Origin: Epilithonimonas sp. JDS
GTDB lineage: Bacteria; Bacteroidota; Bacteroidia; Flavobacteriales; Weeksellaceae
DNA length: 64,000 nt
Direction: 5' to 3'
NCBI RefSeq assembly: GCF_021261315.1
Contig: NZ_JAJSAX010000001.1
Location: 744,001 to 808,000 of the forward strand
Both the position numbers and the translations under genes were made by a program. Of this stretch, positions 1 through 7,599 are shown one piece after another. Every line of letters begins with the position of its first letter. Within the stretch, counting starts at the first letter, position 1. Under the pieces are notes generated by a model that was given only the letters and a program-made list of their open reading frames with translations, made no database searches and was not told the origin of the DNA.

Positions 1-1
1 C

Positions 2-385
2 GCCACCAAGTTTGCAGTCGTTGGTTTTACAGAAGCTTTGGCTGCGGAAGTGAAAGAATTCGGAGTAAATGCAACCGTAGTTTATCCCGGATATTTCAGA
101 ACAGATTTCTTAACGTGTGGTTCACTCAGAACACCAAAAACTGAAATGGAAGAATACACTGTAGCAAGACAACTTCAGACTGCACACGAAAAAGATATCA
201 ATGGAAATCAACCCGGCGACCCTGAAAAAGCAGCTGTAGCATTGATGGAATTGGTAGCATTGGAAAATCCGCCTGTACATTTGGTTTTAGGCTCTGATGC
301 ATTCGGTATTGCCGGAAATAAATTAAATGCACTTCAAAGTGAAATTTCTGAATTTAAAACGCTAAGTACATCTACAGATTATTAA
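2..385 (+). CDS. SDR family oxidoreductase, 3' part (5' end outside window)
   Basis: The reading frame is open from base 2, so the gene begins upstream of the window. The visible part is the C-terminal half of a classical short-chain dehydrogenase/reductase. It opens just at the lysine of the YxxxK catalytic motif (A-T-K-F-A-V), followed by the family's G-V-N-A-T-V-V-Y-P-G-Y-F-R-T-D-F segment, where the P-G and the T bind the nicotinamide ring. It probably reduces or oxidises a small alcohol or carbonyl with NAD(P)H in the cytoplasm; the substrate cannot be read. It is the first of four oxidoreductases here, each followed by an AraC regulator, and a hairpin separates it from its own regulator. 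Confidence 0.88.
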   Translation, partial: ATKFAVVGFTEALAAEVKEFGVNATVVYPGYFRTDFLTCGSLRTPKTEMEEYTVARQLQTAHEKDINGNQPGDPEKAAVALMELVALENPPVHLVLGSDAFGIAGNKLNALQSEISEFKTLSTSTDY

Positions 386-391
386 ATTTGT

Positions 392-428
392 AAAGGCAAC
401 AGTTTCTTGCTGTTGCCTTTAATTTTTA
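392..428 (+). terminator. Hairpin between SDR and first AraC gene (terminator or attenuator)
   Basis: A perfect 10-bp stem, AAAGGCAACA (392-401) with TGTTGCCTTT (411-420), has a 9-nt loop and is followed by AATTTTT. It ends six bases before the ATG of the AraC gene at 434, and I see no separate promoter for that gene. Partial readthrough, giving less regulator than enzyme, is therefore plausible. Confidence 0.65.
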
Positions 429-433
429 AAGTT

Positions 434-1348
434 ATGCATAACAGAAAATTATACACCATCGATACCATTTCTGAATTTCACAGAATTTCAGGATTGCCCA
501 AACCTCAGCATCCGCTCATCAGTCTGGTGGATTACAGTTTGGTAGAGTATCAAATCGAGGAATCCGAAATAAGCTGGGTTCAGGATTTGTATTTTATGGG
601 TTTCAAAAGAGATATTCAGGGGAAACTTCACTACGGTCAGGGTCAGTATGATTTTGATGAAGGTTTAATGTGTTTTATTGCGCCGAGACAGGTTGTCAAA
701 ATGGTTATCAGCAAATATGAAACAAAACCATCAGGATATCTTTTGGCTTTTCATCCAGATTTTATTTGGAATACACCTTTGGCAAAAACCATTAATAACT
801 ACAAATTTTTCGGTTATGATGTGAACGAAGCATTATTCCTATCTGAAAAGGAAGAAGAGACGTTAATTGGACTTTTCAAAGGCATTGAAAAAGAATACCA
901 ATCGGGAATTGACCAGTTTACACAAAGTATTATTATCTCTCAGATTGAGGTGATTTTAAATTACTGCGAAAGATTTTACCAAAGACAGTTTATTACCCGA
1001 AAAAAGACCAATCATCAGGTTTTAGATAAATTAGAAATCATTCTGGAAGATTATTTTAATGAAAATGTGATTGATAAAGGCTTACCGACCGCCAATTATG
1101 TTGCTGAACAATTGAATATCTCAACCAATTATTTAGGAAGTTTATTGAAGCAATTAACCGGACAAACCACACAGCAACACATCCACGAAAAACTAATTGA
1201 AAAAGCTAAAGAAAAACTTTCAACAACATCGCTTTCAGTAAGTGAAATTTCGTATGAATTGGGATTCGAGCATTCACAGTCTTTCAGTAAACTGTTTAAA
1301 GCTAAAACGGATATTTCGCCTTTGGAATTTCGGAAATCTTTTAATTAA
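434..1348 (+). CDS. AraC family transcriptional regulator, paralog 1
   Basis: 304 aa. The C-terminal ~100 residues hold the two helix-turn-helix motifs of AraC/XylS proteins (around A-E-Q-L-N-I-S-T-N-Y-L and V-S-E-I-S-Y-E-L-G-F), ending in S-P-L-E-F-R-K-S-F-N. The N-terminal ~200 residues are a sensor domain shared with three other AraC proteins in this window, with conserved G-L-P-K-P-x-H-P-L-I and Y-G-Q motifs. An in-frame TTG at 407 would put the start inside the terminator hairpin, so I chose the ATG at 434. It sits directly downstream of the partial SDR gene and probably controls it. The ligand is unknown, but the enzyme neighbours suggest a reactive carbonyl or similar small molecule. 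Confidence 0.92.
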   Translation: MHNRKLYTIDTISEFHRISGLPKPQHPLISLVDYSLVEYQIEESEISWVQDLYFMGFKRDIQGKLHYGQGQYDFDEGLMCFIAPRQVVKMVISKYETKPSGYLLAFHPDFIWNTPLAKTINNYKFFGYDVNEALFLSEKEEETLIGLFKGIEKEYQSGIDQFTQSIIISQIEVILNYCERFYQRQFITRKKTNHQVLDKLEIILEDYFNENVIDKGLPTANYVAEQLNISTNYLGSLLKQLTGQTTQQHIHEKLIEKAKEKLSTTSLSVSEISYELGFEHSQSFSKLFKAKTDISPLEFRKSFN

Positions 1349-1361
1349 TCAATAAAATTCC

Positions 1362-1399
1362 GTTTACCAATATTGCTACACTAAAGACCAATTTGGTTA
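1362..1399 (+). promoter_or_regulatory. Direct repeat with 21-bp period, likely AraC operator of module 2
   Basis: ACCAATATTG at 1366-1375 recurs as ACCAATTTGG at 1387-1396, exactly 21 bp later (two helical turns, the usual spacing of AraC half-sites). About 10 of 17 positions match over a 17-bp window. A TTTG box (1426-1429), probably part of the -7 element, lies downstream and before the SDR start at 1454. It is the weakest of the three 21-bp repeats here, but its spacing and position match the others. Confidence 0.5.
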
Positions 1400-1453
1400 T
1401 TTTTTTCACTTTGGCAATCAAGAACTTTGCATAATAAATTAAAACAAAATATT

Positions 1454-2191
1454 ATGCAAAATCTTAAAGGAAAAGTGGTAGCTGTTACCGGAGCAAGTGC
1501 AGGAATTGGAAAAGCGATTGCCATAAAATTGGCAGAAAACGGGGTGAAAGTTGTTTTGGGAGCGCGGAACATTGAGCAATTGCAAAGCATAGTTGATTAC
1601 ATTAAAAACAACAACGGCGATGCAATCTCTGTAAAAATAGATGTGAGCAAAAAAGAAGATTTGATTCATTTTGTAAACGCTGCTATTGAAAAATACGGAA
1701 CATTAGACGTCATCATCAATAATGCAGGAGTGGCGCAGCTTAGCCGGATTGATGAACTGGATGTTGACGGCTGGGAGCAAATGATTGACATCAATATTAA
1801 AGGGGTCTTGTATGGAATGGCAGCCGCAATTCCTGTTTTCAAACAACAGCAGTCGGGTCATATTGTGAATATCATTTCTACTTCAGGAATCAAAATTGTT
1901 CCGACACAGGGGATTTATGCAGGTACAAAAAATGCTGTTCGTACTATTTCGGAAGCCTTTCGTCAGGAATCGGATGGGAAGATCAGAATTACGGGAATTT
2001 CGCCCGGCGTCGTGAAAACTGACTTTGCAAATCATATAAAAAATGAATCAATGAAAACTGTCATTCAACAGAATATGGAACAATTAGCCATAAGCCCGGA
2101 AGCTGTTGCCGATGCTGTCATCTATGCCATCAGTCAGCCAAAAGAAGTTGAAATCGGTGACATCGTCATTCGTCCGGCAAAACAAAATTAA
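1454..2191 (+). CDS. SDR family NAD(P)-dependent oxidoreductase
   Basis: 245 aa classical short-chain dehydrogenase. The cofactor motif T-G-A-S-A-G-I-G is at residues 12-19, N-N-A-G at 89-92, a catalytic Ser near 142, and the Y155/K159 pair of Y-A-G-T-K. The P-G-V-V-K-T-D-F segment follows. Upstream in-frame TTG at 1427 overlaps the likely promoter, so I start at ATG 1454. The proteins' ends fit the ~250-aa family length, with no signal peptide, so it is cytoplasmic. Substrate unknown. It lies 20 bp before the second AraC gene, probably in one transcript, and behind its own direct-repeat operator. Confidence 0.92.
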   Translation: MQNLKGKVVAVTGASAGIGKAIAIKLAENGVKVVLGARNIEQLQSIVDYIKNNNGDAISVKIDVSKKEDLIHFVNAAIEKYGTLDVIINNAGVAQLSRIDELDVDGWEQMIDINIKGVLYGMAAAIPVFKQQQSGHIVNIISTSGIKIVPTQGIYAGTKNAVRTISEAFRQESDGKIRITGISPGVVKTDFANHIKNESMKTVIQQNMEQLAISPEAVADAVIYAISQPKEVEIGDIVIRPAKQN

Positions 2192-2211
2192 TTATCTTTG
2201 AGTCTTATAAA

Positions 2212-3126
2212 ATGCAGCAAAAAACAGATATCCATCACATCGAAAGCATCTCACAACTGATGCGGGAACTCGGATTGCCTGCGCCTTTGCATCCGTTGAT
2301 TGCTTTGATCAATTACAATGATGTTTCTGCCGAAATGCTTGAAAAAGGACAAAAGTTAAGTATCGATTTTTATAAAATTTCTTTTAAACCCGATTTTAAA
2401 GGGCAAACGAAGTACGGACAAGGCTATTATGATTTCGAAGAAGGCGGATTGGCTTTCCTAAAACCCAAACAAATTGTCTATACGCCGGACGATAAAGAAA
2501 GTTATGTGGGCTTTGCATTGTATTTTCATCCGGATTTTATTCTGAATTATCCTTTAGGAAAACAGATAGACCAGTTCGGATTTTTTTCATACAATGTTTC
2601 CGAAGCCTTGTTTTTATCGGCAAAAGAGAAAGATATTATCACTAATCTGTTTAACTCAATTGCTGCGGAGTTAACGAATAGTATTGATAATTTCAGTCAG
2701 GATGTTTTGGTCACACAAATTGAATTATTATTAAATTACAGCAACAGGTTCTACAATCGGCAGTTCATTACCAGAAAAGCTTTGAACAACAATGTCATCA
2801 GTCAATTAGACCTATTACTGAAAAATTATTTCAACAATCGCAGCGGACTCAAGAACGGTCTGCCATCTGTGCAAAATATTTGTGCAGAATTGCAATTGTC
2901 CCAACGTTATTTAAGCGATTTGATGAAATCATTGACAGGACTCAATACACAGCAATATATTCAAAATGCAATGATTGAAAAAGCCAAAGAAAAACTCTCA
3001 ACCACCGAACTTTCCGTAAGTGAAATTGCGTACGAACTGGGCTTTGAGCATTCTCAGTCTTTCAGTAAGTTATTTAAAGCTAAAACGGATATTTCGCCTT
3101 TGGAATTTCGGAAGTCATTTAATTAA
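2212..3126 (+). CDS. AraC family transcriptional regulator, paralog 2
   Basis: 304 aa, the same length as paralogs 1 and 3. The C-terminal double helix-turn-helix region (about residues 205-304) ends in the same S-P-L-E-F-R-K-S-F-N as paralog 1, while the N-terminal sensing half is more divergent. ATG at 2212 follows the SDR stop by 20 bp, so the two are likely co-transcribed and the regulator would act on the 21-bp direct repeat at 1362-1399. The N-terminal domain keeps the family's H-P-L-I-A-L-I-N, Y-G-Q-G-Y-Y-D-F and F-H-P-D-F signatures. The effector is not predictable. Confidence 0.92.
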   Translation: MQQKTDIHHIESISQLMRELGLPAPLHPLIALINYNDVSAEMLEKGQKLSIDFYKISFKPDFKGQTKYGQGYYDFEEGGLAFLKPKQIVYTPDDKESYVGFALYFHPDFILNYPLGKQIDQFGFFSYNVSEALFLSAKEKDIITNLFNSIAAELTNSIDNFSQDVLVTQIELLLNYSNRFYNRQFITRKALNNNVISQLDLLLKNYFNNRSGLKNGLPSVQNICAELQLSQRYLSDLMKSLTGLNTQQYIQNAMIEKAKEKLSTTELSVSEIAYELGFEHSQSFSKLFKAKTDISPLEFRKSFN

Positions 3127-3128
3127 AT

Positions 3129-3165
3129 TTTTCGGCTACAAGAAATTACTTTTCGGCTACAAGAA
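3129..3165 (+). promoter_or_regulatory. Perfect 16-bp direct repeat with 21-bp period, likely AraC operator of module 3
   Basis: TTTTCGGCTACAAGAA occurs twice without mismatch, at 3129-3144 and 3150-3165, a 21-bp period. A probable -7 box (TTTG at 3186-3189) follows, so the proximal copy covers the expected -33 region, the usual position for a class II AraC-type activator site. The ATG of the regulated gene is at 3210. Confidence 0.72.
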
Positions 3166-3209
3166 TACAACAGCGAAACCTCAAATTTGCTTCATTAAAA
3201 TATATCAAA

Positions 3210-4109
3210 ATGAAAGTATTTGTTACAGGCGCTACAGGTTTTGTAGGAACAGCCGTAGTACAGGAATTATTAGCCAATGGCCATCAGGTTTTAGGATTGG
3301 CGCGTTCAGAGGAATCGGCAAACAAACTTATTGCGGCCGGCGCAGAAGCACACCGAGGAGATTTAAACGATTTTGAAAGTTTGAAATCGGGAGCTAAAGC
3401 TTCAGACGCAGTGATTCACTTAGGATTTGTTCATGATTTTACAAGATTTGCAGAAATGTGTGAATTAGATGGAAAAGTAATTGAAACCATTGGTGAAGCA
3501 TTGTTGGGAACCGAAAAACCTTTTCTGATTACTTCAGGGACGGCACTTTTTTCAAAAGACGGACTTACTGTAGAAACAGACCGCTCAGTAAATCCACATC
3601 CAAGAATCGCTACAGAAAATGCTGCCGATGCTGTATCCGCAAAAGGTGTGAAGGTGGCAGTTATAAGATTGTCGCCATCCGTTCACGGTAAAGGCGATGT
3701 CATTGGTTTTGTCCCTACATTGATTAGGATTGCAAAAGAAAAAGGCAAATCTGCTGTGATCAATGACGGCGATAATTTTTGGCCTGCAGTTCACAAATTG
3801 GATGCTGCGAAATTGTACCGATTGGCTTTGGAAAATCCTTTTGAAAGCGGAACCAGATATCACGCAGTTGGAGAACAGGGCATTCGGTTAAAAGACATTG
3901 CAACAGAAATTGCTGAAAAATTGGATGTTCCGTTGGTTTCCCTTAAAGACGAGGAAGCAGCAGATCATTTTGGATGGTTTGCACATTTTACAAAGCTTAA
4001 TAATTTAACTTCAAGCGAAGAAACCAAATCAGCTTTAGGCTGGGAACCTCAACATCCAACTTTGATGGAGGATTTGAAAAGTGATGTTTATTTCCTTGAA
4101 CCAAAATAA
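3210..4109 (+). CDS. NAD(P)-binding epimerase/dehydratase-like SDR
   Basis: 299 aa atypical (extended) short-chain dehydrogenase. The Rossmann glycine motif G-A-T-G-F-V-G is at residues 7-13. D-A-V-I-H-L-G-F follows at the end of the fourth strand. The protein fits the 'SDR family, NAD-dependent epimerase/dehydratase' group often seen beside AraC regulators and aldo/keto reductases. The classical YxxxK is not clearly present (A-T-E-N-A-A-D stands in that area), so the activity may be a reductase of the atypical group. Cytoplasmic. It is the enzyme of module 3, 42 bp before AraC paralog 3 and downstream of a perfect 21-bp-period direct repeat. Confidence 0.88.
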   Translation: MKVFVTGATGFVGTAVVQELLANGHQVLGLARSEESANKLIAAGAEAHRGDLNDFESLKSGAKASDAVIHLGFVHDFTRFAEMCELDGKVIETIGEALLGTEKPFLITSGTALFSKDGLTVETDRSVNPHPRIATENAADAVSAKGVKVAVIRLSPSVHGKGDVIGFVPTLIRIAKEKGKSAVINDGDNFWPAVHKLDAAKLYRLALENPFESGTRYHAVGEQGIRLKDIATEIAEKLDVPLVSLKDEEAADHFGWFAHFTKLNNLTSSEETKSALGWEPQHPTLMEDLKSDVYFLEPK

Positions 4110-4151
4110 TCTGTAGTTTATATTCATTAAATTTGATTAAATATTAAACCA

Positions 4152-5066
4152 ATGTCTGACTCGCCGATAAGAATAAAAACCATTTCCCAATTTCATACAT
4201 TGAGAGGTTTGCCAAAGCCGAAACATCCGCTCATCAGTGTGATTAATTTTCAGGATATGGCACCCGCTTTAGAAAGCGGAAAGCAGAGTCTGATATTTGA
4301 TTTTTATATGATTTCTGTCAAACGGAATATGAATCATAAATACAGATACGGCCAGCAGGATTATGATTTTGACGAAGGTGTGATGTTCTGTATGGCACCG
4401 CATCAGATTCTGAGCGTCATCAGAGAAGAGCACGGCAAAAATCCTTCCGGATGGATGATGATGATTCATCCGGATTTTCTTTGGAATACGCCATTGGCAA
4501 CTGCCATCAAAAAATATGAATTCTTTGATTACTCTGTGAATGAAGCCCTGTTTTTATCCGAAGATGAGGAAATAAAAATCCAGCAAATCACCGAAAACAT
4601 TAAGCAGGAATACCAGGCGAATATTGACAAATTCAGTCAGAATATAATTATCTCTCAGTTGGAAACACTTCTGAATTATTCAGAAAGATTCTATCAAAGA
4701 CAATTTTTAACCCGGCACAAAGCACATCATCAGTTCTTAGAAAAATTAGAGGTTTTGCTTAATGATTATTTTGAAAGAGATGATTTTAAAGAAAAAGGAC
4801 TGCCTAGCGTTCAGTTTCTGTCAGAAGAACTAAATATGTCGCCACAATATATGCGCAGTCTCCTGAAAACTTTGACCGGACAAACGACACAACAGATTAT
4901 CCACGAAAAACTCATTGAAAAAGCCAAAGAAAAACTCTCTACCACCGAACTTTCAGTAAGTGAAATTGCGTATGAACTGGGCTTTGAACATTCTCAGTCT
5001 TTCAATAAACTGTTTAAAGCTAAAACGGATATTTCGCCGTTGGAGTTTCGGAAGTCTTTTAATTAA
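4152..5066 (+). CDS. AraC family transcriptional regulator, paralog 3
   Basis: 304 aa. Closest in this window to paralog 1: both have G-L-P-K-P-x-H-P-L-I-S near the N-terminus, W-N-T-P-L-A in the middle, and L-T-G-Q-T-T-Q-Q before the second HTH. The DNA-binding C-terminus is almost identical to paralogs 1 and 2, and parts are identical at the nucleotide level. It follows the epimerase-like gene by 42 bp with no terminator seen, so it is probably the last gene of module 3 and acts on the repeat at 3129-3165. Confidence 0.92.
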   Translation: MSDSPIRIKTISQFHTLRGLPKPKHPLISVINFQDMAPALESGKQSLIFDFYMISVKRNMNHKYRYGQQDYDFDEGVMFCMAPHQILSVIREEHGKNPSGWMMMIHPDFLWNTPLATAIKKYEFFDYSVNEALFLSEDEEIKIQQITENIKQEYQANIDKFSQNIIISQLETLLNYSERFYQRQFLTRHKAHHQFLEKLEVLLNDYFERDDFKEKGLPSVQFLSEELNMSPQYMRSLLKTLTGQTTQQIIHEKLIEKAKEKLSTTELSVSEIAYELGFEHSQSFNKLFKAKTDISPLEFRKSFN

Positions 5067-5077
5067 AAAAATCTTCA

Positions 5078-5115
5078 ATCCGTAATTTGCATACGACAAT
5101 CTTCATTTTGCATAC
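5078..5115 (+). promoter_or_regulatory. Direct repeat with 21-bp period, likely AraC operator of module 4
   Basis: TTTGCATAC is repeated at 5086-5094 and 5107-5115, 21 bp apart. Extending to 17-bp half-sites (5078-5094 and 5099-5115) gives 13 matches of 17. A probable -7 box with TTTG at 5141-5144 follows and the ATG of the aldo/keto reductase is at 5170, the same geometry as in module 3 but with an unrelated repeat sequence. Confidence 0.68.
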
Positions 5116-5169
5116 ATCGGATTCTTCACTTATGCTCAACTTTGCTTTATCAAAATTAATATTGAAAAA

Positions 5170-6171
5170 ATGAATAAAGTAAAATTAGGAAATCAAGGAT
5201 TAATCATTCCGAATATCGGCTTGGGATGTATGGGAATGACAGGTTTTGGCGACGCAGATATGTATGGTAAAACCGATGAACAGGAAGCCATTGCAACCAT
5301 TCATCGTTCTTTGGAATTGGGCGGAAATTTTCTCGACACAGCCGATTTGTATGGACCTTTTGCAAATGAGCGATTGATTGCAAAAGCCATTGAAGGCACT
5401 CGTGACCAATACATTCTCGCGACTAAATTCGGTTGGGAAATCGATGATAATGAGCAAGTGACTTGGAAAATCAATGGACAGAAAGGTTATGTGAAAAAAT
5501 CGGTTGAGCGTTCGCTGAAAAACCTGAAAACGGATTACATCGACCTTTACTATATGCATCGTCTGGATAAAAATGTTCCGGTTGAGGAAACGGTTGGTGC
5601 GATGAGCGATTTGGTGAAGGAAGGGAAAATCGGGTACATTGGTTTGTCTGAAGTTTCTTCTGAGACGGTCAAAAAAGCGCACGCCGTTCATCCAATCACA
5701 GCGGTTCAAAGTGAATATTCGTTGTTTGAAAGAACGGTTGAAGAGAAAGGCGTTATCAAGACTTTGAATGAATTGGGAATTGGTTTTGTGGCGTATTCTC
5801 CATTGGGAAGAGGATTTTTGTCCGGACAAATTCGTTCGATTGATGATTTGCCGGAAAACGATTTCCGAAGAGGAATTCCAAGATTTCAGGAACAACATTT
5901 CCATAAGAATATTGAATTGGTGGAAGCTATTGAAAATCTTGCTAAAGAAAAAGAAATTACTTCTTCACAATTGGCTTTGGCTTGGATTATCAGCAAAGGA
6001 ATTGTTCCGATTCCGGGAACGAAACGAAGAAAATATCTTGAACAAAATATCGAAGCCGGAAAAATTGTTTTAAGTGAAAATGAGCTTGCAAAACTGGAAA
6101 GTATTGTACCTTTAGGAACCGATACTGGCGCGCCTTACGACGAATTCAGTATGGGACTTTTGGATTATTAA
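5170..6171 (+). CDS. Aldo/keto reductase
   Basis: 333 aa, full length for an NADPH-dependent aldo/keto reductase. The catalytic tetrad is visible: D56 and Y61 in F-L-D-T-A-D-L-Y-G, K86 in L-A-T-K-F-G-W, and H130 in Y-Y-M-H-R. The C-terminal cofactor-binding segment P-I-P-G-T-K-R-R-K-Y-L-E-Q-N is also present. It resembles the AKR group that reduces aldehydes and ketones in stress responses; the true substrate is unknown. Cytoplasmic, no signal peptide. It precedes AraC paralog 4 by 16 bp and follows its own 21-bp-period direct repeat, making it the enzyme of module 4. Confidence 0.94.
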   Translation: MNKVKLGNQGLIIPNIGLGCMGMTGFGDADMYGKTDEQEAIATIHRSLELGGNFLDTADLYGPFANERLIAKAIEGTRDQYILATKFGWEIDDNEQVTWKINGQKGYVKKSVERSLKNLKTDYIDLYYMHRLDKNVPVEETVGAMSDLVKEGKIGYIGLSEVSSETVKKAHAVHPITAVQSEYSLFERTVEEKGVIKTLNELGIGFVAYSPLGRGFLSGQIRSIDDLPENDFRRGIPRFQEQHFHKNIELVEAIENLAKEKEITSSQLALAWIISKGIVPIPGTKRRKYLEQNIEAGKIVLSENELAKLESIVPLGTDTGAPYDEFSMGLLDY

Positions 6172-6187
6172 ATTTTAAATTGATAGA

Positions 6188-7084
6188 ATGAACACCATTA
6201 CCTCCATTTCGGCTTTTCACAGGTTATTGTCGCTTCCGGAACCCAAACATCCGATGGTCAGCGTTATCAATCTTTCTGAAAGTATTTTCATTGAAGATGA
6301 GGTCTGGAAAGGTTTTGTGAGCCGATATTATTGTGTCGCGCTGAAACGAAATGCGACGGGAAAAATAAAATACGGCCAGCAACATTACGATTACGACAAA
6401 GGTGTTTTGAGTTTTACGGCACCTAATCAGGTTCAGTATCTCGATTTGAAAACAATGGATTGTGAAAATACGGGTTATCTGCTGATTTTTCACGAAGATT
6501 TTCTTTTGAAACAGCCTTTGGCAACAACAATTTCGTCGTATGGATTTTTCTCTTACGCCGTGAATGAAGCCTTGCATCTATCGGAAGATGAGGAAAATGA
6601 CTTGCTTGAAATTCTAAATAAAATCGATAAAGAATGTCAGCACATCGACCAGCACACGCAGGAAATTATTCTGTCGCAAATTGAATTGTTACTGAATTAT
6701 TCCAAACGTTTTTACGAGCGACAATTCATTACGCGAAAAAGTGGAAGTCATCAGCTTTTGACGAAATTTGAAACGTTTTTGAATGAATATTTTGATAAAG
6801 AATCTTCCGAAAAAGGACTTTTGACGGTTCATCAAATTGCCGAAGCGATGAATCTTTCTCCGAATTATTTAAGTGATTTATTAAGAATCCAAACCGGACA
6901 AAATACGCAACAACATATTCACGAAAAGCTCATCAGCAAAGCGAAAGAGAAACTTTCAACCACGGAATTATCGGTGAGTGAAATAGCTTACGAACTGGGA
7001 TTTGAACATTCGCAGTCGTTCAGTACCTTGTTTAAAAAGAAGACTAAAATGTCGCCGTTGGAATTTCGGCAGTCGTTTAATTAA
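6188..7084 (+). CDS. AraC family transcriptional regulator, paralog 4
   Basis: 298 aa and the most diverged of the four. It keeps the shared N-terminal signatures (H-P-M-V-S-V-I-N, Y-G-Q-Q-H-Y-D-Y) and the C-terminal double HTH, but ends S-P-L-E-F-R-Q-S-F-N after T-K-M instead of T-D-I. At the DNA level its 3' end differs from the other three more than they differ from one another. It starts 16 bp after the aldo/keto reductase stop, so co-transcription is very likely. A palindromic dispersed repeat follows its stop codon. Confidence 0.92.
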   Translation: MNTITSISAFHRLLSLPEPKHPMVSVINLSESIFIEDEVWKGFVSRYYCVALKRNATGKIKYGQQHYDYDKGVLSFTAPNQVQYLDLKTMDCENTGYLLIFHEDFLLKQPLATTISSYGFFSYAVNEALHLSEDEENDLLEILNKIDKECQHIDQHTQEIILSQIELLLNYSKRFYERQFITRKSGSHQLLTKFETFLNEYFDKESSEKGLLTVHQIAEAMNLSPNYLSDLLRIQTGQNTQQHIHEKLISKAKEKLSTTELSVSEIAYELGFEHSQSFSTLFKKKTKMSPLEFRQSFN

Positions 7085-7092
7085 AAATATTT

Positions 7093-7150
7093 CTCTCGCA
7101 GATTTTGTGGATTGTACAGATTGAATTTAAATCTGCCAAATCTGCGAGCG
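7093..7150. repeat. Dispersed palindromic repeat (CTCGCAGATTT family), copy 1
   Basis: CTCGCAGATTT (7095-7105) and AAATCTGCGAG (7138-7148) form an 11-bp inverted repeat around a variable core. Related elements occur at 8333-8403 and 43075-43147, with a half-copy at 40063. The full copies all lie between convergent gene ends, so they may also stop transcription from both sides. Confidence 0.7.
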
Positions 7151-7152
7151 TC

Positions 7153-7539
7153 TTATTTATTTTCGAAAATATCTTCTCGGAGATTATTTTTATGTGTTCT
7201 TCCCCACTCGGAAAGCGCCATTATGACCGGCTTTAACGTTTTGCTATAATCTGTGGAAATATATTCTACGACCACAGGCGTTTGTTCGCTGTGAACGATT
7301 CTTTTTACAAAACCATTGATTTCCAAATCTTTCAATTCGTTCGAAAGTACTCTTGCAGATATTCCCACAACGATTCTTTGCAGCTCATTGAACCGAATAC
7401 TTCCCTGTTCCTGCAACGCGATGATAATTTTCAGTTTCCATTTTCCGCCGATGACATAAATCGCATCTTCCACAGACGACAGACTTTCGGAACATCTTCG
7501 AGCTGTAATTGGCTCTTCAAATTCAATAATTTTTTCCAT
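7153..7539 (-). CDS. HxlR family winged-helix regulator
   Basis: 128 aa from the ATG at 7539; a longer in-frame start at 7587 would run through the operator region and is unlikely. The HxlR signature is clear: a Cys near residue 13 (R-R-C-S-E-S-L) followed by I-G-G-K-W-K-L-K-I-I-I-A-L and R-F-N-E-L-Q-R, then S-A-R-V-L-S-N-E-L-K-D-L-E. HxlR proteins such as YodB sense quinones or electrophiles through an N-terminal Cys; whether this Cys does so is inference. It is divergent from an azoreductase-like gene, and an inverted repeat lies between them. It probably represses that gene and itself. Confidence 0.92.
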   Translation of the reverse strand: MEKIIEFEEPITARRCSESLSSVEDAIYVIGGKWKLKIIIALQEQGSIRFNELQRIVVGISARVLSNELKDLEINGFVKRIVHSEQTPVVVEYISTDYSKTLKPVIMALSEWGRTHKNNLREDIFENK

Positions 7540-7560
7540 AAAAATAAGCTTAACTAACTC

Positions 7561-7599
7561 AAAGGTTACTACTAACCTTTTGTTCACTACTAACTTTTG
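7561..7599. promoter_or_regulatory. Probable HxlR operator: palindrome plus direct repeat
   Basis: AAAGGTTA (7561-7568) and TAACCTTT (7573-7580) make a perfect 8-bp inverted repeat with a 4-nt centre. ACTACTAAC, which spans part of it (7568-7576), recurs at 7586-7594, giving a second, imperfect site 18 bp away. The sites lie upstream of hxlR and overlap the area of the azoreductase promoter (TAATTTTG box at 7615-7622). Confidence 0.62.

Noticed and set aside
3020-3376. 118-aa + strand frame overlapping the AraC paralog 2 end and the next gene
   Set aside because: Out of frame with both; runs through the 21-bp operator repeat and has no start context.
5200-5904. 234-aa frame opposite the aldo/keto reductase
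   Set aside because: Antisense shadow without any domain; the catalytic tetrad is on the + strand.
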